Part shown: in pieces, positions 1 through 9,023 of the stretch
How the letters are laid out: each line of letters begins with the position of its first letter
Position numbering within the stretch: position 1 is the stretch's first letter
Source of the DNA: Bacteroidales bacterium
GTDB lineage: Bacteria; Bacteroidota; Bacteroidia; Bacteroidales; UBA3824
Direction: 5' to 3'
DNA length: 34,910 bases
Assembly (NCBI GenBank): GCA_024413595.1
Contig: JAKSUC010000036.1
Span: forward strand, 1 to 34,910
Notes under the pieces: generated by a model
Seen by the model: only the letters and a program-made list of their open reading frames with translations
What the model was told of the DNA's origin: nothing
Databases searched by the model: none
Position numbers and translations under genes: made by a program

Positions 1-104
1 AATATAATCTTCATTTAGAACAATATAAAGGTAATATGAGATTTGTTGGAATTTCATACAACAAAGAAACAAAAAAACATACTTGCAAAATTGAAGAGTG
101 GTAA
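1..104 (+). CDS. C-terminal end of an unidentified protein (cut by the window edge)
   Basis: An open frame enters from the left edge and stops at TAA 102-104. The 33 visible residues end in KKHTCKIEEW and are rich in Lys and Tyr. The piece is too short to assign to a family. It lies 72 bp upstream of a peptide exporter operon in the same direction, so it could be a leader-peptide maturation enzyme, but that is only a guess from position. Confidence 0.5.
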   Translation, partial: YNLHLEQYKGNMRFVGISYNKETKKHTCKIEEW

Positions 105-144
105 ATTTTTTATTCTAATAGCAAATATATTTCAAATAAAACCA

Positions 145-152
145 TAAATTTG
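145..152 (+). promoter_or_regulatory. Bacteroidota-type -7 promoter element
   Basis: TAAATTTG matches the Bacteroidota -7 consensus TAnnTTTG and ends 24 bp before the ATG of the TolC-like gene. No clear TTTG -33 element lies 19-21 bp upstream. It probably starts the exporter operon. Confidence 0.45.
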
Positions 153-176
153 CTTATTGAATAAAATATTCGTGGA

Positions 177-1490
177 ATGAAAAATAATTGGTGGAAATAT
201 ATTTTGTTTATTATTTTGATTTGTAACAAATCAAATACAACAGCTCAAGAATATAGTCTAGAACAATGTATCAATTATGCTTTGAGTCATAATTATGAAA
301 TAAAAGACAATAACCTAAATCTTCTAAACGAAGAAATAAATCTTAAATCACAAAAAAACAATTTTTTACCAACCATAAACGCCGAAATAAACAACGGTCT
401 TGCGTCTGGATTTCAACAAACTTTTTCAGAAACTTCAGCAGGAGAATACGAAAGTGTTAAAAGTTATGTGAATAATGCAATTGTTGATGTAAGTATGGAT
501 TTGTGGAATGCAGGTGCGCGTCGTGTGTTGGTTAAACGTCAAGAAATGATTGTTAATTCTATTGAAAGTCAAAATGCTAATAGAATTATTTATATAAAAT
601 CAGATGTTATAGAAAAATTTTATAAACTTGCTATTGCTCAAAAAAGTGTAGAAATTTCACTACAAAATTGTCAAATGCAAGACTCTAATGTTATTATAGC
701 ACAAAAACTTTATGAAATTGGTAATCGTTCGTATCGTGATGTTATGGACGCAAAAACTAATCTTGGGCAAGATAGTATACAATTGCAAAAAGATATTAAT
801 AATAAAATATTATGTAATCTCGAATTAAAATTGGCTATGAATTGTAATGATAGTATAGAAATTATTGTTAACGATTTGTTAGACAATAGAGAAATTCCTA
901 CATTTGATTTATTTTATGAAAATGCAATAAATATTAATCCAGAAATAAATGCTAAAAAAATAGAAGTTACTTCCGCAGAATTTCAATTAGAATATTATAA
1001 ACGAATTCAATACCCTACCCTATCACTAAATTATGAGTTAGGAACTCAAGGTCAGAAATTTATGAATGCTGAAAATATTAAATTTAGTCGTCAATGGGAA
1101 AATAATTCTTATCAAACATTGTTTTTAAGTTTAAAAATTCCTATATTTAATCAATTAAAATACAAAAACGATATTTCAAAAGCAAAAATTGATATTGATC
1201 AAAAGCAAAATAAACTAGAACAACGTCTTCAAACATTACGAAACGAACTTGAAACAGTTTATTTAGGCGTTGTACAAAGTAAAAATATAGCAGATATGTC
1301 ACAAAATAATGCTAATAAATGTCAACAACAATATAATTTTGCATTGCAAGATTTTAAACTTGGAAATATTGCAAGCTATGAATTGAATGTTTACAAAAAC
1401 AAATATATTTCTTCTCAATTGCAAGCGATAGAAGCTGAATATGAATTTCTTTATCGTTTGGCAATTCTTAACCTTTTTAAAGAACAGTAA
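177..1490 (+). CDS. TolC-family outer-membrane efflux protein
   Basis: Outer-membrane channel of a type I secretion system: it should form the trimeric tunnel through which the downstream ABC transporter and HlyD-type adaptor release their substrate. The 437 residues match the usual TolC length. A signal peptide covers residues 1-24 and ends TTAQ. Two similar halves follow, each with long amphipathic helices rich in Asn, Gln, Glu and Lys (about 70-215 and 250-437) typical of the OEP fold. The next ATG starts on the base after this stop codon, so the first two exporter genes are tightly coupled. Family assignment is firm; the cargo is unknown. Confidence 0.88.
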   Translation: MKNNWWKYILFIILICNKSNTTAQEYSLEQCINYALSHNYEIKDNNLNLLNEEINLKSQKNNFLPTINAEINNGLASGFQQTFSETSAGEYESVKSYVNNAIVDVSMDLWNAGARRVLVKRQEMIVNSIESQNANRIIYIKSDVIEKFYKLAIAQKSVEISLQNCQMQDSNVIIAQKLYEIGNRSYRDVMDAKTNLGQDSIQLQKDINNKILCNLELKLAMNCNDSIEIIVNDLLDNREIPTFDLFYENAININPEINAKKIEVTSAEFQLEYYKRIQYPTLSLNYELGTQGQKFMNAENIKFSRQWENNSYQTLFLSLKIPIFNQLKYKNDISKAKIDIDQKQNKLEQRLQTLRNELETVYLGVVQSKNIADMSQNNANKCQQQYNFALQDFKLGNIASYELNVYKNKYISSQLQAIEAEYEFLYRLAILNLFKEQ

Positions 1491-2630
1491 ATGCAACTAC
1501 CTTCCGACATAGAAAATACAATTGACGTTTTAAATTCACGTTATCGTCACAAAACTAATTACATTTACATATTTATGGTTGTAGCTGTAATTGTTACAAT
1601 TATTTTATTACCAATTATAAAGGTAGATGTTTCAAGTCAAAGTCGTGGAATTGTTAGATCAAAATATAATAATTTATCAATTATTCCTATTGTTAGTGGA
1701 CGTGTTTTGATGGTTAATATACATAATAATGATATTGTTAAAAGTGGTGATACATTGTTAATTATTGAGTCTAACAATATAATTTCTCAACAAGAAGCTC
1801 AACAACGTTTAAAATCAGATTTAATAGATAGAATTTTTGATTTAAATATTTTAACATCAAAAAATTCTATCAAATCAAATCTAAAAACACCTTTATATAT
1901 TCAAGAATTTGCAGATTACAATGAACAACTTTCTGATTTAAATGTAAAAATGAAACAAGCTGAACGTGATTATTCAAGATTAAATGAAGCTTTTAATTCT
2001 GGACTTGCTTCAAAAATTGATTATGAACAAGCTTTAGACAAATTTACAAATTCAAAGAATAATCTTCAAACTCTAACTCAACAACAATTGGCTAATTGGC
2101 AAAATACAAAAAAACAACTTGAAGAACAACTAATTACATGTAATGGAGAAATAAATCGTATTGAGTCTGAACTTAAAAACTATGTTGTAATAGCACCAAC
2201 TTCTGGAACTTTGATTTCTAATCAATTAATTCAACCCAATTCTTATATATATGCAGGTCAAGAGCTTGCAACTTTATCTCCTGACGAAAATTTAATTGTA
2301 GAATGTTATGTAGATCCATCGGATGTTGGTTTAATTTCGTTAAATCAAGAAGTTAAACTTCAATATGATGCTTTTGATTATAATCAATGGGGACTAGGAT
2401 TGGCAGAAGTGGAAGATATTGATAGAAATATTAGTGTTGAAGATACAAAAGCTTATTTTGTGGTTCGTTGCAAAATGAAACACAAATCTTTAAGTCTTAA
2501 AAATGGATATACAGTTGAAATAAAAAAAGGAATGACTCTTACAGGACGTTTTCTTGTTACGCGTAGAACATTATGGCAACTTTTATTTGATAAAATTGAT
2601 GATTGGTTTAATCCCAAAATGATTAATTAA
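1491..2630 (+). CDS. HlyD-family membrane fusion (adaptor) protein
   Basis: Periplasmic adaptor linking the inner-membrane ABC exporter to the TolC-like channel. A short cytoplasmic N-terminus is followed by one transmembrane helix at about residues 27-47. Next come a lipoyl half-motif around residues 65-90 (SGRVLMVNIHNNDIVKSGD), a coiled-coil hairpin at about 140-225, the second lipoyl half around 235-265 (VIAPTSGTLISNQ), and a beta-barrel domain with a GMTLTGRFLV end. At 379 residues it is slightly shorter than HlyD and close to bacteriocin-export adaptors. It begins on the base after the TolC-like stop codon and is followed 36 bp later by the ABC gene. Confidence 0.88.
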   Translation: MQLPSDIENTIDVLNSRYRHKTNYIYIFMVVAVIVTIILLPIIKVDVSSQSRGIVRSKYNNLSIIPIVSGRVLMVNIHNNDIVKSGDTLLIIESNNIISQQEAQQRLKSDLIDRIFDLNILTSKNSIKSNLKTPLYIQEFADYNEQLSDLNVKMKQAERDYSRLNEAFNSGLASKIDYEQALDKFTNSKNNLQTLTQQQLANWQNTKKQLEEQLITCNGEINRIESELKNYVVIAPTSGTLISNQLIQPNSYIYAGQELATLSPDENLIVECYVDPSDVGLISLNQEVKLQYDAFDYNQWGLGLAEVEDIDRNISVEDTKAYFVVRCKMKHKSLSLKNGYTVEIKKGMTLTGRFLVTRRTLWQLLFDKIDDWFNPKMIN

Positions 2631-2666
2631 CGTGTAAAAAAACTATTAATTAATATTTGCAAATAA

Positions 2667-4820
2667 ATGAATATCAAAATACAACAACACGATGAATATG
2701 ATTGTGGAGCAGCGTGCTTAACATCGATTGCTGCATATTACAAACTTGATATTTCAATAGCAAGAGTTCGTCAATATGCCTCAACCGACATGCGCGGAAC
2801 TAATATTCTTGGACTTATAAATGCTGCTAACAAAATTGGTTTTACAGCCAAAGGAGTTAAAGGTACAGAACAAGCCCTTTCTCAAATTCCATATCCAACT
2901 ATTGCTCACATAGTAAGAAAGATAGATGATACAATTCTTTATCATTATGTTGTTATTTATGGATGTAAAAAAGGAATTTTAAAAATAATGGATCCAGCCA
3001 CAGGTCGTCTCGATAATGTTGCTATTGAAGATTTTAAGAAAGAATGGTCTGGAGTTTTAGTTTTAATTCGTCCTTCTGAAAATTTTGTATCTGGTAAACA
3101 AAAAGTTTCTTTGTTTACTCATTTTAAAGAATTGATATTACCTCACAAAAGTGTTTTAATTCAAGCGTTAATAGGTGCAACATGTTTTACAGCACTAGGT
3201 CTTTCAATGTCGATTTATATTGAAAAAATTACAGATTATGTTCTAGTTGGAGGAAATACAAATTTGCTTAATTTATTGGGATTAATAATGATAGCAATTT
3301 TGGTTCTACAATTTTTAATAATTTGGTTTCAAAACATGATGGCATTGCGAACTGGTCAAATGATGGATGCTCAATTAATTATGGGATATTATCGTCACCT
3401 ATTGCAATTACCTCAACAGTTTTTTGATACAATGCGAGTTGGAGAAATTATTTCAAGAGTTAATGATGCATTTAATATAAGATATTTTATAAATACAACT
3501 GCTATTAGTATAGTTGTTAATACTTTAATTGTTATTTTATCATTTGCTTTAATGTTTTGCTATTATTGGAAATTGGCTTTAATAATGTTGATTGTAATTC
3601 CAATTTATGCACTAATTTATTATATAACAGACCGTTGGAATAGAAAAGTAGAACGAAAAGTAATGGAAGATACAGCTAGTCTTGAAAGTCAACTTGTTGA
3701 GTCGCTTAACGCTGTAAAAACTATCAAACAATATGGAATTGAAGAATTTGCAAACAACAAAACAGAAAATCGTTTTGTTAAAATGATGTATACGTTTTAT
3801 AGTTCATCAAAAAATTCAATTTTTTCGGCTAATAGTTCTGATTTTATATCACGTTTATTTACAATAATTTTAATGTGGAGTGGAAGTTATTTTGTTATTG
3901 GAGGAGAAATAACAGCTGGCGAATTAATGTCGTTTTATGCTTTGGTAGGGTATTTTACAGGACCTGTTGCAAGTTTAATTTCTGATAATAAATCTTTTAG
4001 AGAAGCTGAAATTGCAGCTGATCGTTTGTTTGAAATTATGGATCTTGAACGAGAAGAATTAACCGAAAAAGTTAGTTTAACTCGCGAAACTATTGGTGAT
4101 ATAGTTTTTAGCGATGTTACTTTCTCGTATGGAACAAGAAAGACTATTTTTGACAAACTTAATTTGCGAATAAAACGTGGTATTATGACTGCAATTGTAG
4201 GAGAAAGTGGTTGTGGAAAAACTACAATTGCTAATCTTGTTCAAAATTTATATCCTATAAAGGAAGGTGCTATTTATATTGGTTCTTTGAAATTAAATCA
4301 TTTGTCAAATTCTAGTGTTAGGTCATTGATTTCGGCTGTTCCTCAACAAATTACATTATTTGCAGGAACTATTGCTCAAAATATTGCTATTGGAGAATAT
4401 CAACCCAACATGGAAAAAATTATTAATATAACCCAAAAACTCGGACTTACCGAATTTATTGAAGATATGCCCGAAGGTTTTGAAACTCTTGTTGGTGAAA
4501 ATGGGTCTAAACTTTCTGGTGGTCAAAAACAACGTTTGGCTATTGCTCGCGCTCTTTATAAAGATCCTGAAATTTTAATTCTTGATGAAGCAACTTCTTC
4601 TTTAGACTCTATTTCTGAACGTTATGTTCAAGATACTATGCACGAATTACAAAAAGCTGGTAAAACTATTATTGTTATTGCTCATCGTTTAAGCACTATT
4701 AAAAATGCTGACGAAATTATTGTTTTGTCTAAAGGTAAATTGATTGAAACAGGTAATTTTGAACAACTTATAAATAATAAATCTAATTTTTATAATTTGT
4801 GGCAAAGTCAAGTTTTGTAA
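2667..4820 (+). CDS. Peptidase-containing ABC transporter (C39 peptidase, TMD and NBD) for leader-peptide cleavage and export
   Basis: Bifunctional exporter that removes a double-glycine leader and pumps the mature peptide out of the cytoplasm. The N-terminal C39 domain (about 1-135) has catalytic Cys13 in DCGAACL, His93 in HYVVIYG and Asp109 in MDP. A six-helix transmembrane domain spans about residues 160-440. The nucleotide-binding domain has Walker A GESGCGKTT at 512-520, signature LSGGQ at 616-620, Walker B ILILDE ending at Glu641, and the H-loop His673. All catalytic residues are present and the 717-residue length is normal for the family. It is the third gene of the TolC-HlyD-ABC operon. 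The substrate is probably a bacteriocin-like or signalling peptide; no precursor gene with a GG leader is visible nearby. Confidence 0.93.
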   Translation: MNIKIQQHDEYDCGAACLTSIAAYYKLDISIARVRQYASTDMRGTNILGLINAANKIGFTAKGVKGTEQALSQIPYPTIAHIVRKIDDTILYHYVVIYGCKKGILKIMDPATGRLDNVAIEDFKKEWSGVLVLIRPSENFVSGKQKVSLFTHFKELILPHKSVLIQALIGATCFTALGLSMSIYIEKITDYVLVGGNTNLLNLLGLIMIAILVLQFLIIWFQNMMALRTGQMMDAQLIMGYYRHLLQLPQQFFDTMRVGEIISRVNDAFNIRYFINTTAISIVVNTLIVILSFALMFCYYWKLALIMLIVIPIYALIYYITDRWNRKVERKVMEDTASLESQLVESLNAVKTIKQYGIEEFANNKTENRFVKMMYTFYSSSKNSIFSANSSDFISRLFTIILMWSGSYFVIGGEITAGELMSFYALVGYFTGPVASLISDNKSFREAEIAADRLFEIMDLEREELTEKVSLTRETIGDIVFSDVTFSYGTRKTIFDKLNLRIKRGIMTAIVGESGCGKTTIANLVQNLYPIKEGAIYIGSLKLNHLSNSSVRSLISAVPQQITLFAGTIAQNIAIGEYQPNMEKIINITQKLGLTEFIEDMPEGFETLVGENGSKLSGGQKQRLAIARALYKDPEILILDEATSSLDSISERYVQDTMHELQKAGKTIIVIAHRLSTIKNADEIIVLSKGKLIETGNFEQLINNKSNFYNLWQSQVL

Positions 4821-4841
4821 TTTATAAAATATCAAAATATT

Positions 4842-5399
4842 ATGGCAAAATTATCAGAAATGACTTTAGAAGAATTGTGGCAATTGTTTCCAATTTTTTT
4901 AACCGAACATAAATCTTATTGGTATGAATGGTATATTCAAGAAAAAGATATTTTAAATGATATTCTAAAAAATTATAATAATTATAAAATTCATCATATT
5001 GGAAGTACTGCAATTTCTAATATTTGGGCAAAACCTATAATTGATATTTTAATAGAATTTGATATTGATACAGATTTAGTTATGATTTCAAACATTTTTG
5101 TAAAAAATGGCTATATCTGCATGAGTAAATCTAATAACAGAATATCATTAAACAAAGGTTACACAGAACAAGGATTTGCCGAAAAAGTATTTCATATTCA
5201 TCTTAGATATCAAGGAGACAACAACGAAATATTTTTTAGAGATTATCTTAATAAAAATCAAGACATTGCCAAAGAATATGAAACACTAAAATTATCACTT
5301 TGGCATAAATTTGAACACAATCGCGATGGATATACTCAAGCCAAAACAGATTTTATCGAAAAAATAACTAAGTTTGCAAAAGATGATTTTTTGCAATAA
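4842..5399 (+). CDS. GrpB-family nucleotidyltransferase-fold protein
   Basis: COG2320/GrpB-family protein of 185 residues, the usual size. The family hallmark HHIGSTAISNIWAKPIIDIL lies around residues 51-70, with the Gly-Ser pair and the Lys-Pro-x-x-Asp-x-x segment of the nucleotidyltransferase-like fold. It is followed by a conserved HIHLRYQGDNNE block and a C-terminal helix. The biochemical role of GrpB proteins is not settled. It starts 21 bp after the exporter ABC gene and may be read through from that operon; no functional link to export is evident. Confidence 0.85.
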   Translation: MAKLSEMTLEELWQLFPIFLTEHKSYWYEWYIQEKDILNDILKNYNNYKIHHIGSTAISNIWAKPIIDILIEFDIDTDLVMISNIFVKNGYICMSKSNNRISLNKGYTEQGFAEKVFHIHLRYQGDNNEIFFRDYLNKNQDIAKEYETLKLSLWHKFEHNRDGYTQAKTDFIEKITKFAKDDFLQ

Positions 5400-5415
5400 A
5401 AAACAATTTTTATGA

Positions 5416-5577
5416 AGTGATTTTTTTATTGATGGAAAATATTTATTTGAAGTTGGTGGTATGAAAAAAAATTATAGTCAAATTGCCGACATACCAAATA
5501 GTTATTTAGCAATAGACGATATTGACACAGGAATTATGAACAAAATTCCACTTTGGATGTTTGGTTGGTTATATTAA
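5416..5577 (+). pseudogene. Remnant of the C-terminus of an AAA ATPase (COG1373-like)
   Basis: The plus frame from 5416 to TAA 5575-5577 encodes about 53 residues including FEVGG, IADIPNSYLAIDDI and NKIPLWMFGWLY. These blocks match the recurrent C-terminal end of the Bacteroidota AAA / DUF4143-type ATP-binding proteins as I know them, which typically end in IPLW-x-FG-x-LY. The frame is closed upstream by TGA 5413-5415, and no ATPase domain precedes it because an intact GrpB gene does. It is a decayed or deleted copy. It abuts the stop codon of the convergent vanW-like gene. Confidence 0.7.
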
Positions 5578-6426
5578 TCACTTAATCAACTCATTAGGAA
5601 TTAATCCATAATCAAACATTACTTCGGAATGATTGTTACGTACAAGTTTTTTGTCAATAACTAATCCTCCATTTTTGGCTGTTGTTATTCTATAAATCTT
5701 TGATATTCTGTAATATTTTTCTCCTTCTTTATGAAAATGATGATCTTCTTCTTCTAAATGATAATTAAATGGAATGTCGTATTCCGCTCTTAATTCTGCA
5801 AAAAGTGTTTCGTCTTGACACCAAGTTAATAATTGAAAATTTTGTTTTGTATTGTTTTTAAAACGATAATCAATATAATTATAATTTACAGAAGTTCCTG
5901 CATTAAATGGAATTCTTTCTCCTTCGTCAGGAGCAAGAGCATCACTATGTGAATGAAATTCAACAACATCGAGCGGACTATGAAGTATCAAACGATGAAT
6001 TGTATTGGCTAAATTGCAAAGTCCTCCGCCAATTCCTGGCTTAAGTATGTTGTTTACAAGAACGCGACCTGCTTTAAATCCATTTTTTTCAGAAGTTTTT
6101 CCAACAATTTTCCAAAACGAAAAAACTTCGCCTGGATATATTATTAATTTGTTGATTTTATTGCTTGCTATTGAAATATTTACAGCTTTGTTTTGTTGTA
6201 GTGTAGGATCTATACCTTTGCCATGTTTTATTAAATGTGATTGCCAAGATGAAATAATAATAGGTAAAATTTCTGATGATTTTTTTTGTGCAAATTTTTC
6301 ATTACTAAACAAGTTTTTTGTTTTTCGTTTAAATTTTTCCTTCAAAACAGAAATTTTATAAAACAAAGGATTAATTTCACAAAATAATCTCTTCTTTTTA
6401 TTTCTATTATTAACAAATTCAGCCAT
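5578..6426 (-). CDS. VanW-family protein
   Basis: 282-residue protein with a VanW domain at about residues 85-215. The recognisable blocks are IIYPGEVFSFWKIVGKTSEK, GFKAGRVLVNN, PGIGGGLCNLANTIHR, and a HSHSDALAPDEGER segment. The domain occurs in vancomycin-resistance accessory proteins and in many proteins of unknown biochemical function. There is no signal peptide or transmembrane helix, so it appears cytoplasmic. It starts 2 bp after the tadA stop and is probably co-transcribed with it. No van resistance genes are nearby, so a resistance role should not be assumed. Confidence 0.85.
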   Translation of the reverse strand: MAEFVNNRNKKKRLFCEINPLFYKISVLKEKFKRKTKNLFSNEKFAQKKSSEILPIIISSWQSHLIKHGKGIDPTLQQNKAVNISIASNKINKLIIYPGEVFSFWKIVGKTSEKNGFKAGRVLVNNILKPGIGGGLCNLANTIHRLILHSPLDVVEFHSHSDALAPDEGERIPFNAGTSVNYNYIDYRFKNNTKQNFQLLTWCQDETLFAELRAEYDIPFNYHLEEEDHHFHKEGEKYYRISKIYRITTAKNGGLVIDKKLVRNNHSEVMFDYGLIPNELIK

Positions 6427-6428
6427 AA

Positions 6429-6890
6429 CTATCTTTTATTTTCAAAAAAACTTTTTAGCAAATCACTACATTCATTTTCAAGAACTCCCGAAGTAACTTG
6501 AGTTTTTGGATGTAAAATTTTGAGATTTGTTTTAGGATTTAGAGAATTTGAATAAATTGAAAAACCCTTTTTAGGATCTTTTGCACCATAAACAATTCTT
6601 GAAATTTGAGCCCACGACAAAGCTCCTGCACACATTAAACATGGTTCAAGTGTTACATAAAGAGTTGCATCTGTAAGATATTTTCCGCCACAATTATTAC
6701 ATGCCGAAGTTAATGCCTGCATTTCGGCATGGGCTGTAACGTCGTTTAAACGCTGTGTCATATTGTGTGCTCGTGCAACAATTCGTCCATTTACAACAAC
6801 AACTGCTCCTACTGGAATTTCATCTTCGTCAAATGCCATTTGCGCTTCTATCAAAGCTGCTTTCATAAATTTTTCGTCGTCAGTTTCCAT
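6429..6890 (-). CDS. tadA: tRNA-specific adenosine-34 deaminase (TadA-like)
   Basis: Zinc-dependent deaminase that converts A34 to inosine in the tRNA-Arg anticodon. The 153 residues are one complete cytidine/deoxycytidylate-deaminase fold. Zinc ligands and catalytic Glu are His54 and Glu56 in TAHAEM and Cys84 and Cys87 in PCLMCAGAL. IPVGAVVV and the HN motif (42-43) match TadA better than cytidine deaminases. A guanine-deaminase-type relative cannot be fully excluded. It lies 70 bp beyond purC, past a terminator hairpin, and so needs its own promoter or read-through. The vanW-like gene follows 2 bp later. Confidence 0.88.
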   Translation of the reverse strand: METDDEKFMKAALIEAQMAFDEDEIPVGAVVVVNGRIVARAHNMTQRLNDVTAHAEMQALTSACNNCGGKYLTDATLYVTLEPCLMCAGALSWAQISRIVYGAKDPKKGFSIYSNSLNPKTNLKILHPKTQVTSGVLENECSDLLKSFFENKR

Positions 6891-6917
6891 TTTTTTTCAA
6901 GAATATTAAAAAGAAAA

Positions 6918-6954
6918 AGTTCTTAAAGTGATATAAAATAACACTTTAAGAACT
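6918..6954 (-). terminator. Rho-independent terminator of phoH-purC
   Basis: Perfect 13-bp inverted repeat (AGTTCTTAAAGTG / CACTTTAAGAACT) around an 11-base loop. On the minus strand it is followed by a T-rich run. It sits just after the purC stop and before tadA, dividing the minus-strand block into two units. Confidence 0.8.
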
Positions 6955-6960
6955 AATATA

Positions 6961-7905
6961 CTAACCTAAAAATTTAGAAACGTTTTCTTCTATTCTTTTA
7001 GCAATATCAACAGAATTGTCAGCTTTAACAAATTTTTCACCTGTGATATTTTCATAAAGTTCGATATAACGGTTAGAAATTTCTTCAACAATTTCGTCGG
7101 TCATTTCAGGAACTTTTTGACCGTCTTTACCTTGAAAACCGTTTGCCATTAACCATTCACGAACAAATTCTTTTGACAATTGTTTTTGAGCTTCGCCTTT
7201 AGCAAAACGTTCTTCATAACCTTCTTTATAAAAATAACGTGAAGAGTCTGGTGTATGAATTTCGTCGATTAAAACAATTTTTCCATCAATTTTACCAAAT
7301 TCATATTTTGTGTCAACTAGTATCAAACCGCGTTTTGCAGCTATTTCAGATCCACGTCGAAACAATTTATATGTTATTTGTTCTATTTGTTCGTAATCTT
7401 CTTTTGAAATTAATCCACGTTTAAGAATTTCTTCTTTAGAAATATCTTCGTCATGTCCTTCTGCAGCTTTTGTTGTAGGAGTGATTATTGGTGTAGGAAA
7501 TTTTTGATGTTCTTTCATTCCTTCTGGTATTGCAACTCCACAAATTTGTCTAGCACCTGCTTTATATGAACGCCAAGAACTTCCTGTTAAATATCCTCGA
7601 ATAATCATTTCAACAGGAAATGCTTCTGCTTTACGACCAACTGTAACCATTGGATCTGGTGTAGCTATTTTCCAATTTTCTACTATATCTTTGGTTTCGT
7701 CCAAAAATTTAGCTGCTATTTGATTTAAAATTTGTCCTTTAAAAGGAATTCCTTTGGGAAGAATTACATCAAATGCAGATATTCTATCGGTTGCCACCAT
7801 CACCAACTTTGAATCGTTGATATTATACACATCACGAACTTTTCCGTGATAAACATTTTTTTGACCTTTAAATTTAAAGTCTGTATTTACTAATGCGTTA
7901 GCCAT
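6961..7905 (-). CDS. purC: Phosphoribosylaminoimidazole-succinocarboxamide synthase
   Basis: SAICAR synthase joins aspartate to CAIR using ATP in purine biosynthesis, in the cytoplasm. Typical blocks are GKVRDVY near residue 20, [20 protein letters not shown] (about 37-56), [16 protein letters not shown] (about 99-114) and LVDTKYEFG (around 196-204) followed by [12 protein letters not shown]. At 314 residues it is the longer form usual in Bacteroidota. It follows phoH by 32 bp on the same strand and ends at a hairpin terminator. Confidence 0.96.
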   Translation of the reverse strand: MANALVNTDFKFKGQKNVYHGKVRDVYNINDSKLVMVATDRISAFDVILPKGIPFKGQILNQIAAKFLDETKDIVENWKIATPDPMVTVGRKAEAFPVEMIIRGYLTGSSWRSYKAGARQICGVAIPEGMKEHQKFPTPIITPTTKAAEGHDEDISKEEILKRGLISKEDYEQIEQITYKLFRRGSEIAAKRGLILVDTKYEFGKIDGKIVLIDEIHTPDSSRYFYKEGYEERFAKGEAQKQLSKEFVREWLMANGFQGKDGQKVPEMTDEIVEEISNRYIELYENITGEKFVKADNSVDIAKRIEENVSKFLG

Positions 7906-7937
7906 TTTATTATTATTTATTTTTTTAATTATCCAAT

Positions 7938-8873
7938 TTAATTTTTATCGTAAGCATCTAAAATCTTTTTAACAACACGATGACGTACAACATCGTCGCG
8001 ATCAAAAGATACAAAAGATATTTCTTTTATATTTTTCAAAATTTTTAAAGCATGAGCCAAACCACTGTCATTTTTGTTAGGAATATCAATTTGTGTTGCA
8101 TCTCCTGTAACTATAAATTTTGAATTTTCACCCATACGAGTAAGAAACATTTTTAATTGAGCCACAGTTGCATTTTGAGCTTCATCTAAAATTACAACAG
8201 AATCTGAAAGTGTACGACCTCGCATAAATGCCAAAGGTGCAATTTGAACAATACGTTCTTCTATCATATCTTCTAATCTACGCTGCGGTATCATATCATT
8301 TAGTGCGTCGTATAATGCTTGCATATAAGGATCTAGTTTTTCTTTCATGTCGCCTGGCAAAAAACCTATTTTTTCGCCTGCTTCTACTGCTGGACGACAC
8401 AAAATTATTCGTCGAACCATTCCTGTTTTTAACGCTCTAACTGCCAATGCAACTGCTAGATAAGTTTTTCCTGTTCCTGCTGGACCGGTTGCAAATAACA
8501 AATCGTTTTTTTCAAATTCTTTAATCATTTTTACCTGATTTTCAGAACGTGGACGAATTGGAATGCCTGTAACAGAATAGACTATAGCTTCTCCCCCTCC
8601 TGCTCGAAGCGATGCTTTGGTTATATTATTATTCAATATACTTTCTAATTCATTATCAGAAAGAGAATTATATTTTGCAAAATGGGCTTTTATTAATTCA
8701 ATAGAATCAGTAAAACGCTTTACTTCATCGGTTTCGCCTAAAATTTTTATTTCATTGCCTCGGGCAACTAATTTTATTTTAGGAAAAAATTGGCGAATTT
8801 TTTCTAATCGTTGTTCATTAACTCCATAAAATACAATAGGGTCGAGATTTTCTAAATCTATTTTTTGCTCCAT
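7938..8873 (-). CDS. phoH: PhoH-family ATPase
   Basis: Cytoplasmic P-loop ATPase of the PhoH/YbeZ type, a family linked to RNA metabolism and ribosome maturation. The 311 residues include a small N-terminal nucleic-acid-binding-like region (about 20-100). Walker A GPAGTGKT lies at 130-137 and Walker [12 protein letters not shown] around residues 225-235, followed by [10 protein letters not shown]. In many bacteria phoH neighbours ybeY; that gene is not adjacent here. It is the first gene of a phoH-purC unit and is divergent from the phosphatase gene at 9024. Confidence 0.93.
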   Translation of the reverse strand: MEQKIDLENLDPIVFYGVNEQRLEKIRQFFPKIKLVARGNEIKILGETDEVKRFTDSIELIKAHFAKYNSLSDNELESILNNNITKASLRAGGGEAIVYSVTGIPIRPRSENQVKMIKEFEKNDLLFATGPAGTGKTYLAVALAVRALKTGMVRRIILCRPAVEAGEKIGFLPGDMKEKLDPYMQALYDALNDMIPQRRLEDMIEERIVQIAPLAFMRGRTLSDSVVILDEAQNATVAQLKMFLTRMGENSKFIVTGDATQIDIPNKNDSGLAHALKILKNIKEISFVSFDRDDVVRHRVVKKILDAYDKN

Positions 8874-8999
8874 ACAGATTAAAATTTAACCCCAAAAATA
8901 ATGAATTTATGTCTATAAATACAAATTCTAAGATGTTTATCTTAATAATATTTTTAAAGATTTGACTTTATAAATATTTTTTTTCATAAAAACTTTTTA

Positions 9000-9007
9000 T
9001 ATGTTTG
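9000..9007 (+). promoter_or_regulatory. Possible -7 promoter element for the TPR/SpoIIE phosphatase
   Basis: TATGTTTG fits TAnnTTTG and lies 16 bp before the proposed start. The nearest TTTG upstream (8961-8964) is too far away for a standard -33 box, so support is modest. Confidence 0.3.
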
Positions 9008-9023
9008 TATTTGAAAAATAACC

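Noticed and set aside
5578..6426. Vancomycin resistance locus
   Set aside because: Only a VanW-family gene is present; vanH, vanA/B, vanX and the VanRS regulators are absent, and the VanW domain is widespread outside resistance clusters.
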